The notes beneath the pieces were generated by a model that was not told where the DNA came from, made no database searches, and worked only from the letters and a program-made list of their open reading frames with translations. DNA of 19,274 nt from Flavobacteriales bacterium (lineage in GTDB: Bacteria > Bacteroidota > Bacteroidia > Flavobacteriales_D > Sanyastnellaceae): NCBI GenBank assembly GCA_030728235.1, contig JANRAA010000154.1, forward strand, positions 6,676 through 25,949, given 5' to 3'. This document shows, in pieces, positions 7,673 to 16,439 of this stretch (positions are counted from its first letter, which is position 1; the number at the start of each line of letters is the position of its first letter). The position numbers and the translations under genes are program-made.

Positions 7673-9937
7673 TTATTCATCGATGTTGGTGAGTACCACT
7701 GGTTCTTCGCTTTTCGCGTTGACCTTGTGGTTGGTATCACGCACTTCGAATTCTACCCTGCGGTTTCGCTGGTGTTGTTCTTCGGTGCATGAATATCCAT
7801 CAATGCATTCGTTTAGCAGTTTAGCCTCTCCAAAACCACGAGCAGTGAGTCGATCAGCAGCAATGCCGTTATCGATGAGGTACTGTCGCACGGCATCTGC
7901 CCGGCGTTGAGAAAGTGCATAGTTGTACTTATCGCTAGCCCGGCTATCGGTATGTGCTGAAATAACACCCGACACGCCAGGGTTTTTGCGCAGCACATCT
8001 AAGAAGGTTAACAGATCCGGCATGGCGTCATCGCGCAGCTCCGACTTATCGCGGTCGAAGTATACATGGTACAGCTCGATCACCATGCCTGGCTGCACGC
8101 GGATTTCAGGTGTTAGCATCGGAGGCATCACCTTTTTATCTGGCTGCATAGCGATTTCCAGTGCATGACATTGATCTTCGCTCTTCACCACTTGGAGGTT
8201 TGTTTTAAAATCTTCAAAAGCAGTGCGAGACACCGACACTTCCACATCCTCACCGTTGGTGAGCGGAATAAAGAAAGAACCCAAGCCGGAGGTAGTAAAC
8301 TCAAACTCTTGCTCAGCACCTTTTACGCACACTTGCACTTCTGAAAGCGGGTTGCCGTAAACGCCGTGCCAAATGCGCCCGCACAAAAACGCCTGTTCGA
8401 GCTGGGCAGCCTCCAGCGGACTCAACGCCAATGCTGTTTGTAATGTTTGTCCGTCGAGCATGCCCATCGTCGTCAACTCCAAACTGCCAGAGCAGCCCTC
8501 ATCGGCCGCGTACAAATCGTGTTTTGCGACCAGTTTATAATTTGCTTGAGTGAACGTTGTGTAGGAGTAGCTTCCGAGCGAATCGGTGAAAGCCGTCGCT
8601 ACGAAATTGTTATCGCCGAGCAAATCAACGCGGGCATTGACGATTGGCAGGTGCGTGAAACAATCGATCAGCGTGCCTGAGATGTTGAAACCCGTTTCTT
8701 GCGTAAAGTACAGCACATCGTCTTTTTGGTTGTTGTTGCGGTTCGACGTGAAGTAACCGGTTCGTCCGTCGGCTTTGAAGCACACACCAAAATCATCCTT
8801 CGGACTGTTCAGCGGCAGGCCAGCATTTTCAGGAATCTCATCGCCAGCAAGCGCGCAGTGAAACACATCCAAGCCACCAAATCCCGGCATGTAGTCGGAA
8901 GAAAAATAGAACACATCGCCGTTGAACGAAGGAAAGACCTCATTCCCTGGAGTGTTGATGCGTTTTCCGAGATTTTCAGGCTTTCCCCAACTGCCATCGC
9001 TGTTTCTGCGACAGCTGTAGAGATCCATTTGACCTTCACCGCCCGGCATATCTGACGAGAACACAAGCGTTTGCTCGTCAGGGGAGAGAGCTGCGTGGGC
9101 GATGTTATAGTTGTTGTTGTTGAACGACAGGGCTTTCGTTTTTTTCCATTCACCGCCTTCACGTGTAAGGCGGACAAGTTTCAATCGTGTATTGTTTTGA
9201 TCATCGAAACCGCGTTTTCCTGATGCAACATCGGTTGTGGTCATGTACGCTTCGGTACCTGCAGCATTGATGAAAACAGGACCATCGTGATACACAGTGA
9301 GAGGAAATTCTTGTGCTGGAGTAGGTTCTGAGAACGACTCACCCGTTATTTCAACCACGAACAGATCGGTAAATCGATCGTTTGTCCACGGGTCATTCTC
9401 ACCAGATTTCTTCATCGCTCCTTTCCTGTTGGAGCTGAAATACAGCTTATTTCCAGCAATAAACGGAGCGAAATCGAGGTCTTCGGAATTGAAATCGAGT
9501 GGTGAGACCTTGTATTTCTTTTTCGACAGCGCCCCGGAGGCAATGCCTTTTGTCCATGCCAAAAGCTGACTTGCGTGGTTCGTTTTATCCACATTTGTTT
9601 CAGCGGCGATGTATTTTTCTAGCCACGTTGTAGCATCCACATATTTCTCGTTTGCGATAAGCACTTGGCTATACCACAGTTTTACGATTGGGTCTTCGTT
9701 CATGAGGGCAGCTCGCGTGAACCAATATTCAGCCTCGGCAAAGCGGTTTGTTTTCCAGAAACACAGTGCCAAATTGGTGATGGCTTTATCGTTGTCGAGG
9801 TCTTTTCGAATCGCCTGTTCGTACAGTTCAATGGCTTCATCGTAGTGATGGTGTTCGAAAGCTTCGTCGGCTTTTTTCATCTGCGCAGTTGCGCTGAAGG
9901 CAAAGAACAGAAACGGGAGTGCAAACAGTTTGTTCAT
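7673..9937 (-). CDS. PorE-like protein: TPR, beta-propeller, CRD and OmpA domains
   Basis: Predicted periplasmic anchor linking a type IX secretion partner to peptidoglycan. The 754-residue product has a signal peptide ending near residue 18 (SATA, then QMKK), TPR-type helices at ~20-130, WD40-like/PD40 propeller blades at ~150-410 (repeated 'lyFSSnr' and 'lvFSSDmpGG' strands), one carboxypeptidase-regulatory-like fold from ~417 and probably a second near 530-600, and an OmpA_C domain at ~625-740. In the last, HTDSRASDKYN and QRNRRVEFEV keep the peptidoglycan-binding Asp and Arg. This domain order is that of Porphyromonas gingivalis PorE. Unlike PorE, there is no lipobox cysteine, so it should be soluble in the periplasm or held by its partner. 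It is the last gene of the cargo/SprF/PorE operon, starting 12 bases after the PorP/SprF gene. Confidence 0.92.
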   Translation of the reverse strand: MNKLFALPFLFFAFSATAQMKKADEAFEHHHYDEAIELYEQAIRKDLDNDKAITNLALCFWKTNRFAEAEYWFTRAALMNEDPIVKLWYSQVLIANEKYVDATTWLEKYIAAETNVDKTNHASQLLAWTKGIASGALSKKKYKVSPLDFNSEDLDFAPFIAGNKLYFSSNRKGAMKKSGENDPWTNDRFTDLFVVEITGESFSEPTPAQEFPLTVYHDGPVFINAAGTEAYMTTTDVASGKRGFDDQNNTRLKLVRLTREGGEWKKTKALSFNNNNYNIAHAALSPDEQTLVFSSDMPGGEGQMDLYSCRRNSDGSWGKPENLGKRINTPGNEVFPSFNGDVFYFSSDYMPGFGGLDVFHCALAGDEIPENAGLPLNSPKDDFGVCFKADGRTGYFTSNRNNNQKDDVLYFTQETGFNISGTLIDCFTHLPIVNARVDLLGDNNFVATAFTDSLGSYSYTTFTQANYKLVAKHDLYAADEGCSGSLELTTMGMLDGQTLQTALALSPLEAAQLEQAFLCGRIWHGVYGNPLSEVQVCVKGAEQEFEFTTSGLGSFFIPLTNGEDVEVSVSRTAFEDFKTNLQVVKSEDQCHALEIAMQPDKKVMPPMLTPEIRVQPGMVIELYHVYFDRDKSELRDDAMPDLLTFLDVLRKNPGVSGVISAHTDSRASDKYNYALSQRRADAVRQYLIDNGIAADRLTARGFGEAKLLNECIDGYSCTEEQHQRNRRVEFEVRDTNHKVNAKSEEPVVLTNIDE

Positions 9938-9949
9938 ATTGCGAAAGAG

Positions 9950-10876
9950 TTAGAAGAAGCGCGGGTGGTAGTACCCATCGCTCTTTTTAATGAGGTTGAA
10001 ACCAAGGTATAGTTCGTGTGAACCGAGGTGGTTTTGGATTTTTGTAATTGTGAAATCGTAGGCGTAGCCCACCTTCAGTGATTTTGTGATTTCGTAGCTG
10101 AAAATTGCACTGAACGAGTCGCCCAGGCGGTACGACGGCCCAACCCAGATGGATTTGTTGACGTAGAACAGCACGCCTAGATCTGCTTGCAAGGGAGCAC
10201 CTTCAACATACCGCAACATGGCGATGGGATGCAGGTAGGTGTTTTGAGAGATGCGGAACAAGGCCCCACCAGCGAGGTGAACGTGCCGTTTGGTTTGGTA
10301 TGAAGCAGCTTGAACATTGTCGGTATTGGCGAACATCGATCGCGTTTCTAACAAGCGCGGAGCGGAAAGTCCGACAAAGAAGCGTTCATTTCGGAAATAG
10401 GAGCCAAAACCAAAGTTGTAAAAGGCTTCGCCGATATTGGCAACTGGAATGGCCTGATCGCCAGCTGTTGATGGGTTGGCCATGGTCCAGTCGATGTGTG
10501 TATTTCCGTATTCAGCCGAAAGTCCGAATGACAATGTCCCATTTTGCATGCCCAAATGATAGGCAAACGATGCTTGCACTGCCGATGTAGAAGTAAACCC
10601 AAGCCGGTCGCGCATTACGTTTAATCCCACACCGAAAGAGCCATGTGCAATGGGAGCATGAAGGAAAGCGTTTTCAGTGCGCGGCGCACCTTCAAAACCC
10701 GCCCATTGGTTGCGGTAAAACAACCCCGAACTGAGTCCGTCTTTTGAACCTGCCACGGCGGGGTTGAATGCCAATTGGTTCCATAAGAATTGCGTGTTAC
10801 CCGCATATTGCTGGGCGTATGTGGCAATTGAGCTTATGAAGAATATAACGAGCGCGATATACTGTTTCAATTTCAT
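9950..10876 (-). CDS. PorP/SprF family type IX secretion outer-membrane protein
   Basis: Outer-membrane beta-barrel of the PorP/SprF family, 308 residues. The signal peptide ends near residue 21 (TYA, then QQ). Family hallmarks are the early QLAFNPAVAGS segment, FYRNQWAGFEGAPRT, a succession of amphipathic beta strands ending in aromatic residues, and a C-terminus finishing in PRFF. Known roles: PorP is needed for type IX secretion in Porphyromonas, and SprF is needed for secretion or surface display of SprB in Flavobacterium. Here the gene sits 8 bases after the type B cargo gene and 12 bases before the PorE-like gene, so I infer that it is the dedicated outer-membrane partner of that cargo rather than the core PorP of the secretion machine. 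Confidence 0.94.
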   Translation of the reverse strand: MKLKQYIALVIFFISSIATYAQQYAGNTQFLWNQLAFNPAVAGSKDGLSSGLFYRNQWAGFEGAPRTENAFLHAPIAHGSFGVGLNVMRDRLGFTSTSAVQASFAYHLGMQNGTLSFGLSAEYGNTHIDWTMANPSTAGDQAIPVANIGEAFYNFGFGSYFRNERFFVGLSAPRLLETRSMFANTDNVQAASYQTKRHVHLAGGALFRISQNTYLHPIAMLRYVEGAPLQADLGVLFYVNKSIWVGPSYRLGDSFSAIFSYEITKSLKVGYAYDFTITKIQNHLGSHELYLGFNLIKKSDGYYHPRFF

Positions 10877-10884
10877 GTCGCTGT

Positions 10885-11160
10885 TTATTGGTGTATGGTG
10901 ATGTAACCGTTTTGAAGGGTTTCGCCAGTTTCTGTGTTTTCGAGTACGTAGAAATAAGTGCCGTCAGGCAGTGGTTTTCCGTTCCAGGTGCCGAACCAAT
11001 CGTTTTGGTAGTTCTCTGTTTGGTACACCTCTGCACCCCAGCGGTTGTAAATGGTTATTTGATTGGATGCGAAACGTTCGATGCCTTCTATTTCAAGGGC
11101 ATCGTTCACGCCATCGCCGTTGGGGGTGATGATGTTTGGGACATCCAAATACGGATAGAT
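10885..11160 (-). other. Type B T9SS sorting domain (CHU_C/TIGR04131) within the cargo
   Basis: This codes the final ~90 residues of the cargo. The motif order TPNGDGVNDAL, IYNRWGAEVY, DWFGTWNGK, PDGTYFYV and a terminal GYITIHQ is diagnostic of the gliding-motility-associated C-terminal domain, the type B export signal. Proteins with it tend to depend on a SprF-type partner, and one is encoded 8 bases further on. Confidence 0.93.
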
Positions 11161-14100
11161 TTGGAGCTTTAAGGTTGCGGTAGTGCACATGTCTGGACAT
11201 CCAGCAAGGCACAGTTCATATGTGATTTCATCAGGTCCAGCATAACCATCTTCAGGTGAATACTCGATGATGTCTGAACCGCTAACCTGAGCTGTTCCAT
11301 GATCTGGTAGGTCGATCAGTGTTATTGAATAGCTCACACCGCCAGTTTCATCGTTGCTGGTGACGTTGATGTCGGCTGGTGTGCCTTCTACAAGGTCTTG
11401 TTGATCGTTCACTGCTGTAGGCGGAAATGGAGCATACACAGCTACTTCATCGGTAGAGTAAGTGCCGCAGCCTTCGTTGTACAGCGACCAGGTAAACAGG
11501 TAGGTATTTCCTATTTCGGCGCCTAACACGGCGGATGATGCCTGGTTTGGACTTACGATTTGCAATGATTCGTCGTCGGTACTCCAGAAACCATTCAGGG
11601 TATTTGTGTTTTGTGCTTGCAGATCAAAAGGTTGGTCGGCACATGCCACGATGCTTACCCCAGCGTATGCCTGCTCAGCAGGGATGACGTCGATTTGGAC
11701 GTTTTCTGCCAGCGACGGTGTGCTCCAGCAAACACCGTCGAAAATTTGCAACAAATAGTTTCCGGCATTGGAAGCTTGTGTTTCGGCAATGGCGTATTGG
11801 TTCGATTCGCTGGTAACTTGTGTGCCATCGGGCAGCGTCCACGTATAAAAGGTCGCTACCGCGGATGTTGAAAGGTCGAGTGCTTCGCCGATGCAGATCG
11901 GACTGTTGCTTTGCAGGCCGGGGGTTTGTGGCAGCGGTAAGACGTTAACATCCAAAGTGAATGGAGTTGATTGACAAGCGCCATTGGCCACCACCAATGT
12001 GTAGGTTCCTTCTCCAAGTACAGTTATCGATTCGATTGCCGGTGGAGTAGATGATTGTCCGGAATACCCATTCGGACCCGACCAAGCATACGATCCTGCT
12101 GCCACCGGTGTTGAGAAAGTGAGTGTTTCACCTTCACAAATGTCGGCTGTGTTGACTGAGAAAATGGCATCTGCCGGACTTTGCGATACTGTTACTTGCA
12201 TTGGTACAGATGCCTCAGAAGCACAGCCATCAATCACTACAAAAACAGTTACATCACCACTTTCACCGAGGTTTGGTGTCCACTCAACGAAGTTCTGATT
12301 GGTCACAAACTGTCCGGATGGTGTGCTCCAATGGTATTCTGGATTTCCTTGGTATGCAGTAGCCGAAATCAGGGCATCATCGCCAATGCACAACCCGTTG
12401 GTGCCTGAAATTACAGGTGCTGCGGGCTGAGATGTGATGCTCACAAGTGTTTGCACAATGGGTGATGTGCAGCCAAATACGTCGGTTACCTGCAGTGTAT
12501 ACACGCCTTGGTCTTCCGGCAATGCGTTTTCAATCACGGCAATGCTGTCTTGCGAGAAATAGTTGTTGCTATTCCATGAAAAAGTGAAGGGGCCGGTTCC
12601 TGAATTTACAATTGGTTCAATGAGCAGGTCATCGGCGCCGCTGGCGCAAGGAAGAGAAACATTTGACACCGCTACGGTAGGGTTTGGCTTCACATTCAAG
12701 TCGAACGGGGCCGATAGTTCAGAATAGCAGTTCCCAATTTGCACCATGACTTGGTAGGTTCCCGACATGCTGGTATTGGCCTGCGGCGATGTCCAGTTGT
12801 AATTGTTAAAACCTTGCTGGATGCCGGGTCCCGACCACACGTAATTCACACCAACACCTTGGTATTGGTTGATGAAGAGGTTGAGTTGTTGTCCGGCACA
12901 GACATCTCCCGCGCCATATATCGTTGGTGTAGAAATGGTTGGAGACACCACTTCAACTTCGCTACATCGGTTGGCGTTGTAGTCGTTTAGTCCGATCGTT
13001 GTGCCCGTTCTTTCAACTCCAAGAGGATTCAATGGTCCGTACGACAACGTGTCGAGGTGTGTGTTCCAGCAGCTTGAGAACTTCAGCGAGGTGCAGTTTT
13101 CAGCGAAGGTGCAGGGAGGAAAAGACTCTTGAGCTTGGATGGTGTACACCAATTGACAAGAAACACCGAGCGGTATACTGTCCCACATGGCTGAAATAGA
13201 GCCGAAGGTGGTTACTGGAGTGCCTGCCAAAAGGTCTTCGCATTCGGTGAGCATCGATCCCGACACGAATTGCAAACCGATAGGTAGGTCGTTGGTGAGA
13301 TCTACATCGAAGGCGGTGCCTGTTGACGTGGGTTTGTGACTCACGGTAAGTGTAACGTATGTTTGATCGCCAGGCAGAATCTGATCGTTGAAGAAAGCGA
13401 TATCTACATCGAGTTCAGGTTCTAGTATTTCAAGGGTATGGGTGTCGGTGCGCGTAGTAAGCGCTGTCGACACAGGGTTGCGGTATTGCAGAGTTACTGT
13501 ATGTCCGAGTTGATACCCGTTTTGATTGACAGCTGTATTCAACACTGTAGCGCTATATACCAAGCGGATGTATTCTTTTTCGTCGTTGTCTGACGCGGCA
13601 TTGGTGATCACTCCCAGAGGAAGTGTGATCATGCGGTTGGTGTTTTCTGTTCCAGAGCCGATGTTGGTGATGCTCAAACCGGCGAGCACTTGGTTGGTTG
13701 AGCCTACAGAGAATGAAACTTCTTGTGGTCGCTCAAAAGAAATAAACTCTTCGAGTGAAAGTCCTTCAGGCAGCACACAGCTAAAAGTGCCATCCAACGT
13801 TTTCCCTTCTGGAATCTCAATGAGTGCTTCAAACGTCACCACTTCACCTACATGCACGCCGTTTCCGTTGCCATACCCCGGTTGAATATCGAGCACGTTG
13901 ACCTCAATTTCAGGTCGTTCAAAGTAAACAATGGAAGTCTCAAAAAGTGGGTCAAACTGCAGGGCGCTTCCCGGAGCGGCAGCCCACGTGGCTTGTGCTT
14001 CGTTGGTGATTTGGTTTTGTGCTTCGATGTTGCCCTGAACACGGCACTTGTATTCAATGTACACCTGGTCTGAAAGGTTTGCTAGGTTGTTTTTCGGAAT

Positions 14101-16272
14101 GGTTGAAACAACAAGTCCGGCACCGAAAAGATTCCCAGTATATGGCACGTTCACGTTCATCCCATTTTTGACGCTCAACACCGAACAGTTGCTGAGTTGC
14201 GGTGTTGGTGGAAAGTCGTTCACGATAACGTCATATGCTGGCGCATCGCCAATATTCGACAATGTCAATCGCCACGTTACCCAGTCCCACGCATCGATAT
14301 GGCTCGCATTCGCATTAACCGGAATCATAACTGGTGAGTAGGTGGCGTTGGGTTGGTCGGTGGTCAGAACCCCTTTTGCAAACGTGAGCATTGGGGCGCC
14401 AATTTCGATGCTGGTTAGCGCCAAGCTGGTAGCAGTTTGTGCTGCTGAATTGTCGTAAAGAAACCGTCCGAAGTTGGTATGCGTCAACCCATCTGCAAAA
14501 GGCGCCGATGAAATCGGGATTGTAATGTCGATGGCGATAACCAACGGGTTTCCATTGCTTGTTGACGACACGTCTCCCCAGTCAACTATCAGTTTGTTTT
14601 TCGCAACATCAATGCTGATGCTTTCTGGTGTTAGTCCGGCATTGTCGTTCGGAGCCAAAACTATGTCGTTTCCAAACGTCAAATCGAGGTTTGTTACATC
14701 ATGCACAGGTATTGGGAACAGGTCTTCAAAAACGACATTGCTGGCGTCGCCGGTAGGAATTTCAGCCGTAAGACGGTAGGTTATCAGTTCGCCTGGGACA
14801 TAGTTTGTGCCGTTTCCAGGGGCGGTCACAATTTCTTTTAGCACCACGAGTGGATCGAGGCTATAGGCCATGCTAAATGGTTCAGTGCAACCACTTGTTC
14901 CGTTCACAATGTCGTACGTCACAACACCATCAGTTATCAATTGATCGCCAGCGGCAACGATTCCGCCGCCCGCGTAGTTCTCGAGAATCAGTGCTTCAAA
15001 CACGAGCGTTCCTACGTCACAAGGCTCGAAATCGCTGCCGTTGGCAGCACGTAAATCGAACGTTAGATCGGTAGTTCCATCAGGGTTATTGGTCACAACA
15101 GCGGGTATGTTTCCGCCGTTAAGATATGCTGCATTGAGGTATTGTAAGCCATTTGGCAGTTGCGTCGAAAAACTCAGTTCGCTCAACCCATCAACAAATA
15201 ATGAAACGCCATAGTCGAAACCAATTGAAACGGTATTTCCGGGTATCACATCCGACGAAGGAGAAATGGGTTTGAAGGTGGCATGAAACCCAGTAATGCC
15301 AGTGAGTGCTGTTAAAGGAGTCGGCTGTTGGTTAGAGGTCACGCTGGCGCTTGAAGTAACCAGTATGTTTCCGCAAGCGGCGTCGTTTAAAACGTCGCCA
15401 ACTGTAGCCAAGAAGCTAACTTTTATATCTTGAGGAACATCGGCCCCAACCACGTTGTTGCACTGCACTGCTATCGTGCCCGAGCTGCCCAAAGCAGGCT
15501 CTTGTGTTACGATACACCCTGGAGTAACGGAAATGATGTCCCAATATTTAAGCGTCGACGGCACTGGGGCATTGATCACCATGCCGTTTACAACTTTAAG
15601 GTCAGCGATGTCGACAATCAGGTCATAGGTAAGGTATTCACATTCTCCGGTTGCTATTTTGGTGATGTCGGCGCTGTAAGAGAAGTAATACAGTTTTGGA
15701 AGTATGCTGCCAGAAAGGACATCACCTGCAATGGAGCCGTTCGTGCCGATGGGAGTATCACCGTAGCGGTAAATGGCTTGTGTGTTAATTACAACTGCTT
15801 GATCGGCCACCACGCCAGTGCCAGAAAGGTCAGAGCAAATGGTGATCACCAGTTCAACGCCACCATCGATGAGTGAACCGATAGGCAGGTTGATGTTCAG
15901 ATACGAGTACCCTGTTGTACCCGAAACCAGATTGTTTGGGTCGGTATCAGGCAGGTTTGGATCGTCGAGCGTGCCGCCAGAAAAAACGCCGACCAAAACG
16001 ATATCGGATACAGGTTGCGAAAGCAAATCGACCTCGACCGTAGCTGCTGAAACCTGGGGAGGTAAGAACAGACGGAGATAAGGTTGATAGCCGGTGTTAC
16101 CAATGTTAGCCAGCGTTACCTGCGTGCAAAAATTCTCATTGATGAGATTGTCGGCCGGAACACTGAATGTTGCGTCGAGCGTTTGAGCGGTCAGAAACAC
16201 GCTGAAAGCTGCGGCAAATGCGGTAAGCACGAATTTGTAGACAAGGGTGTAGTACGTCATAACAGTTTTCAT
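10885..16272 (-). CDS. Giant secreted Ig/DUF11 protein with type B (gliding-associated) C-terminal sorting domain
   Basis: Predicted cell-surface or released adhesin-like cargo of the type IX secretion system, 1795 residues from the ATG at 16272. The open frame extends upstream to 16425, but only the 16272 start (or 16260) gives a signal peptide, cleaved near residue 29 (FLTA, then QTLD). Residues ~30-1080 are beta-sandwich repeats of DUF11 type, with clearer units starting near 471, 628, 789 and 956. Residues ~1112-1619 are six Ig-like modules of ~85 residues, each with an N-terminal C-x-G/C-A-x and a C-terminal G-x-C-x-S/T cysteine. A Big_9/cadherin-like module follows (~1619-1700, PPTAVNDQ...). 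The last ~90 residues match the gliding-motility-associated C-terminal domain (TIGR04131): NIITPNGDGVNDAL, ITIYNRWGAEVY, WNGKPLPDGTYFYV. First gene of the three-gene operon. The ligand is unknown; no catalytic domain is seen. Confidence 0.93.
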   Translation of the reverse strand: MKTVMTYYTLVYKFVLTAFAAAFSVFLTAQTLDATFSVPADNLINENFCTQVTLANIGNTGYQPYLRLFLPPQVSAATVEVDLLSQPVSDIVLVGVFSGGTLDDPNLPDTDPNNLVSGTTGYSYLNINLPIGSLIDGGVELVITICSDLSGTGVVADQAVVINTQAIYRYGDTPIGTNGSIAGDVLSGSILPKLYYFSYSADITKIATGECEYLTYDLIVDIADLKVVNGMVINAPVPSTLKYWDIISVTPGCIVTQEPALGSSGTIAVQCNNVVGADVPQDIKVSFLATVGDVLNDAACGNILVTSSASVTSNQQPTPLTALTGITGFHATFKPISPSSDVIPGNTVSIGFDYGVSLFVDGLSELSFSTQLPNGLQYLNAAYLNGGNIPAVVTNNPDGTTDLTFDLRAANGSDFEPCDVGTLVFEALILENYAGGGIVAAGDQLITDGVVTYDIVNGTSGCTEPFSMAYSLDPLVVLKEIVTAPGNGTNYVPGELITYRLTAEIPTGDASNVVFEDLFPIPVHDVTNLDLTFGNDIVLAPNDNAGLTPESISIDVAKNKLIVDWGDVSSTSNGNPLVIAIDITIPISSAPFADGLTHTNFGRFLYDNSAAQTATSLALTSIEIGAPMLTFAKGVLTTDQPNATYSPVMIPVNANASHIDAWDWVTWRLTLSNIGDAPAYDVIVNDFPPTPQLSNCSVLSVKNGMNVNVPYTGNLFGAGLVVSTIPKNNLANLSDQVYIEYKCRVQGNIEAQNQITNEAQATWAAAPGSALQFDPLFETSIVYFERPEIEVNVLDIQPGYGNGNGVHVGEVVTFEALIEIPEGKTLDGTFSCVLPEGLSLEEFISFERPQEVSFSVGSTNQVLAGLSITNIGSGTENTNRMITLPLGVITNAASDNDEKEYIRLVYSATVLNTAVNQNGYQLGHTVTLQYRNPVSTALTTRTDTHTLEILEPELDVDIAFFNDQILPGDQTYVTLTVSHKPTSTGTAFDVDLTNDLPIGLQFVSGSMLTECEDLLAGTPVTTFGSISAMWDSIPLGVSCQLVYTIQAQESFPPCTFAENCTSLKFSSCWNTHLDTLSYGPLNPLGVERTGTTIGLNDYNANRCSEVEVVSPTISTPTIYGAGDVCAGQQLNLFINQYQGVGVNYVWSGPGIQQGFNNYNWTSPQANTSMSGTYQVMVQIGNCYSELSAPFDLNVKPNPTVAVSNVSLPCASGADDLLIEPIVNSGTGPFTFSWNSNNYFSQDSIAVIENALPEDQGVYTLQVTDVFGCTSPIVQTLVSITSQPAAPVISGTNGLCIGDDALISATAYQGNPEYHWSTPSGQFVTNQNFVEWTPNLGESGDVTVFVVIDGCASEASVPMQVTVSQSPADAIFSVNTADICEGETLTFSTPVAAGSYAWSGPNGYSGQSSTPPAIESITVLGEGTYTLVVANGACQSTPFTLDVNVLPLPQTPGLQSNSPICIGEALDLSTSAVATFYTWTLPDGTQVTSESNQYAIAETQASNAGNYLLQIFDGVCWSTPSLAENVQIDVIPAEQAYAGVSIVACADQPFDLQAQNTNTLNGFWSTDDESLQIVSPNQASSAVLGAEIGNTYLFTWSLYNEGCGTYSTDEVAVYAPFPPTAVNDQQDLVEGTPADINVTSNDETGGVSYSITLIDLPDHGTAQVSGSDIIEYSPEDGYAGPDEITYELCLAGCPDMCTTATLKLQIYPYLDVPNIITPNGDGVNDALEIEGIERFASNQITIYNRWGAEVYQTENYQNDWFGTWNGKPLPDGTYFYVLENTETGETLQNGYITIHQ
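11415..12940 (-). repeat. Six-module Ig-like array with paired cysteines in the cargo
   Basis: At protein level this codes six successive ~85-residue modules (residues ~1112-1619). Each opens with a cysteine in contexts such as VCAGQ, CIGDD, CEGET, CIGEA or CADQP, and closes with one in GNCYS, DGCAS, GACQS, GVCWS or EGCGT; the second module has PCASG and GCTS. A central aromatic (YVWSG, FSWNS, YHWST, YAWSG, YTWTL, GFWST) marks the Ig core. The DNA copies are strongly diverged. Confidence 0.75.
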
Positions 16273-16439
16273 TCTGCAAGAGCAAATTTGTGACGAACCT
16301 AGATATAACAGCGTAAGGGATTGTCTTACAAACGTGTAGGATGTGTCAGAAACTTCGTGTAGTCGAAATGTGCAAAGGCCATTCAATTCTATTTTGTGCC
16401 TCCTCGAAACAAGGCCTATCTTCATCGAAAATTAGAACC

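Noticed and set aside
10885..16272. Suspicion that the very long cargo frame hides a frameshift or a fusion of two genes
   Set aside because: The frame is continuous, from signal peptide through repeated modules to a complete sorting domain, which is a normal layout for SprB-type cargo.
16302..16332. Possible promoter for the cargo operon (minus-strand TTTG, then TATATC about 21 bases later)
   Set aside because: The second element fits TAnnTTTG poorly and the spacing is long; not strong enough to annotate.
16273..16425. N-terminal extension of the giant cargo frame by 51 residues
   Set aside because: The extension is not signal-like and would bury the good signal peptide that begins at 16272. 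It also overlaps the equally implausible extension of the divergent gene.
16341..16439. N-terminal extension of the beta-helix protein frame by 33 residues
   Set aside because: The signal peptide starts at the ATG at 16440; the upstream residues would place it internally.
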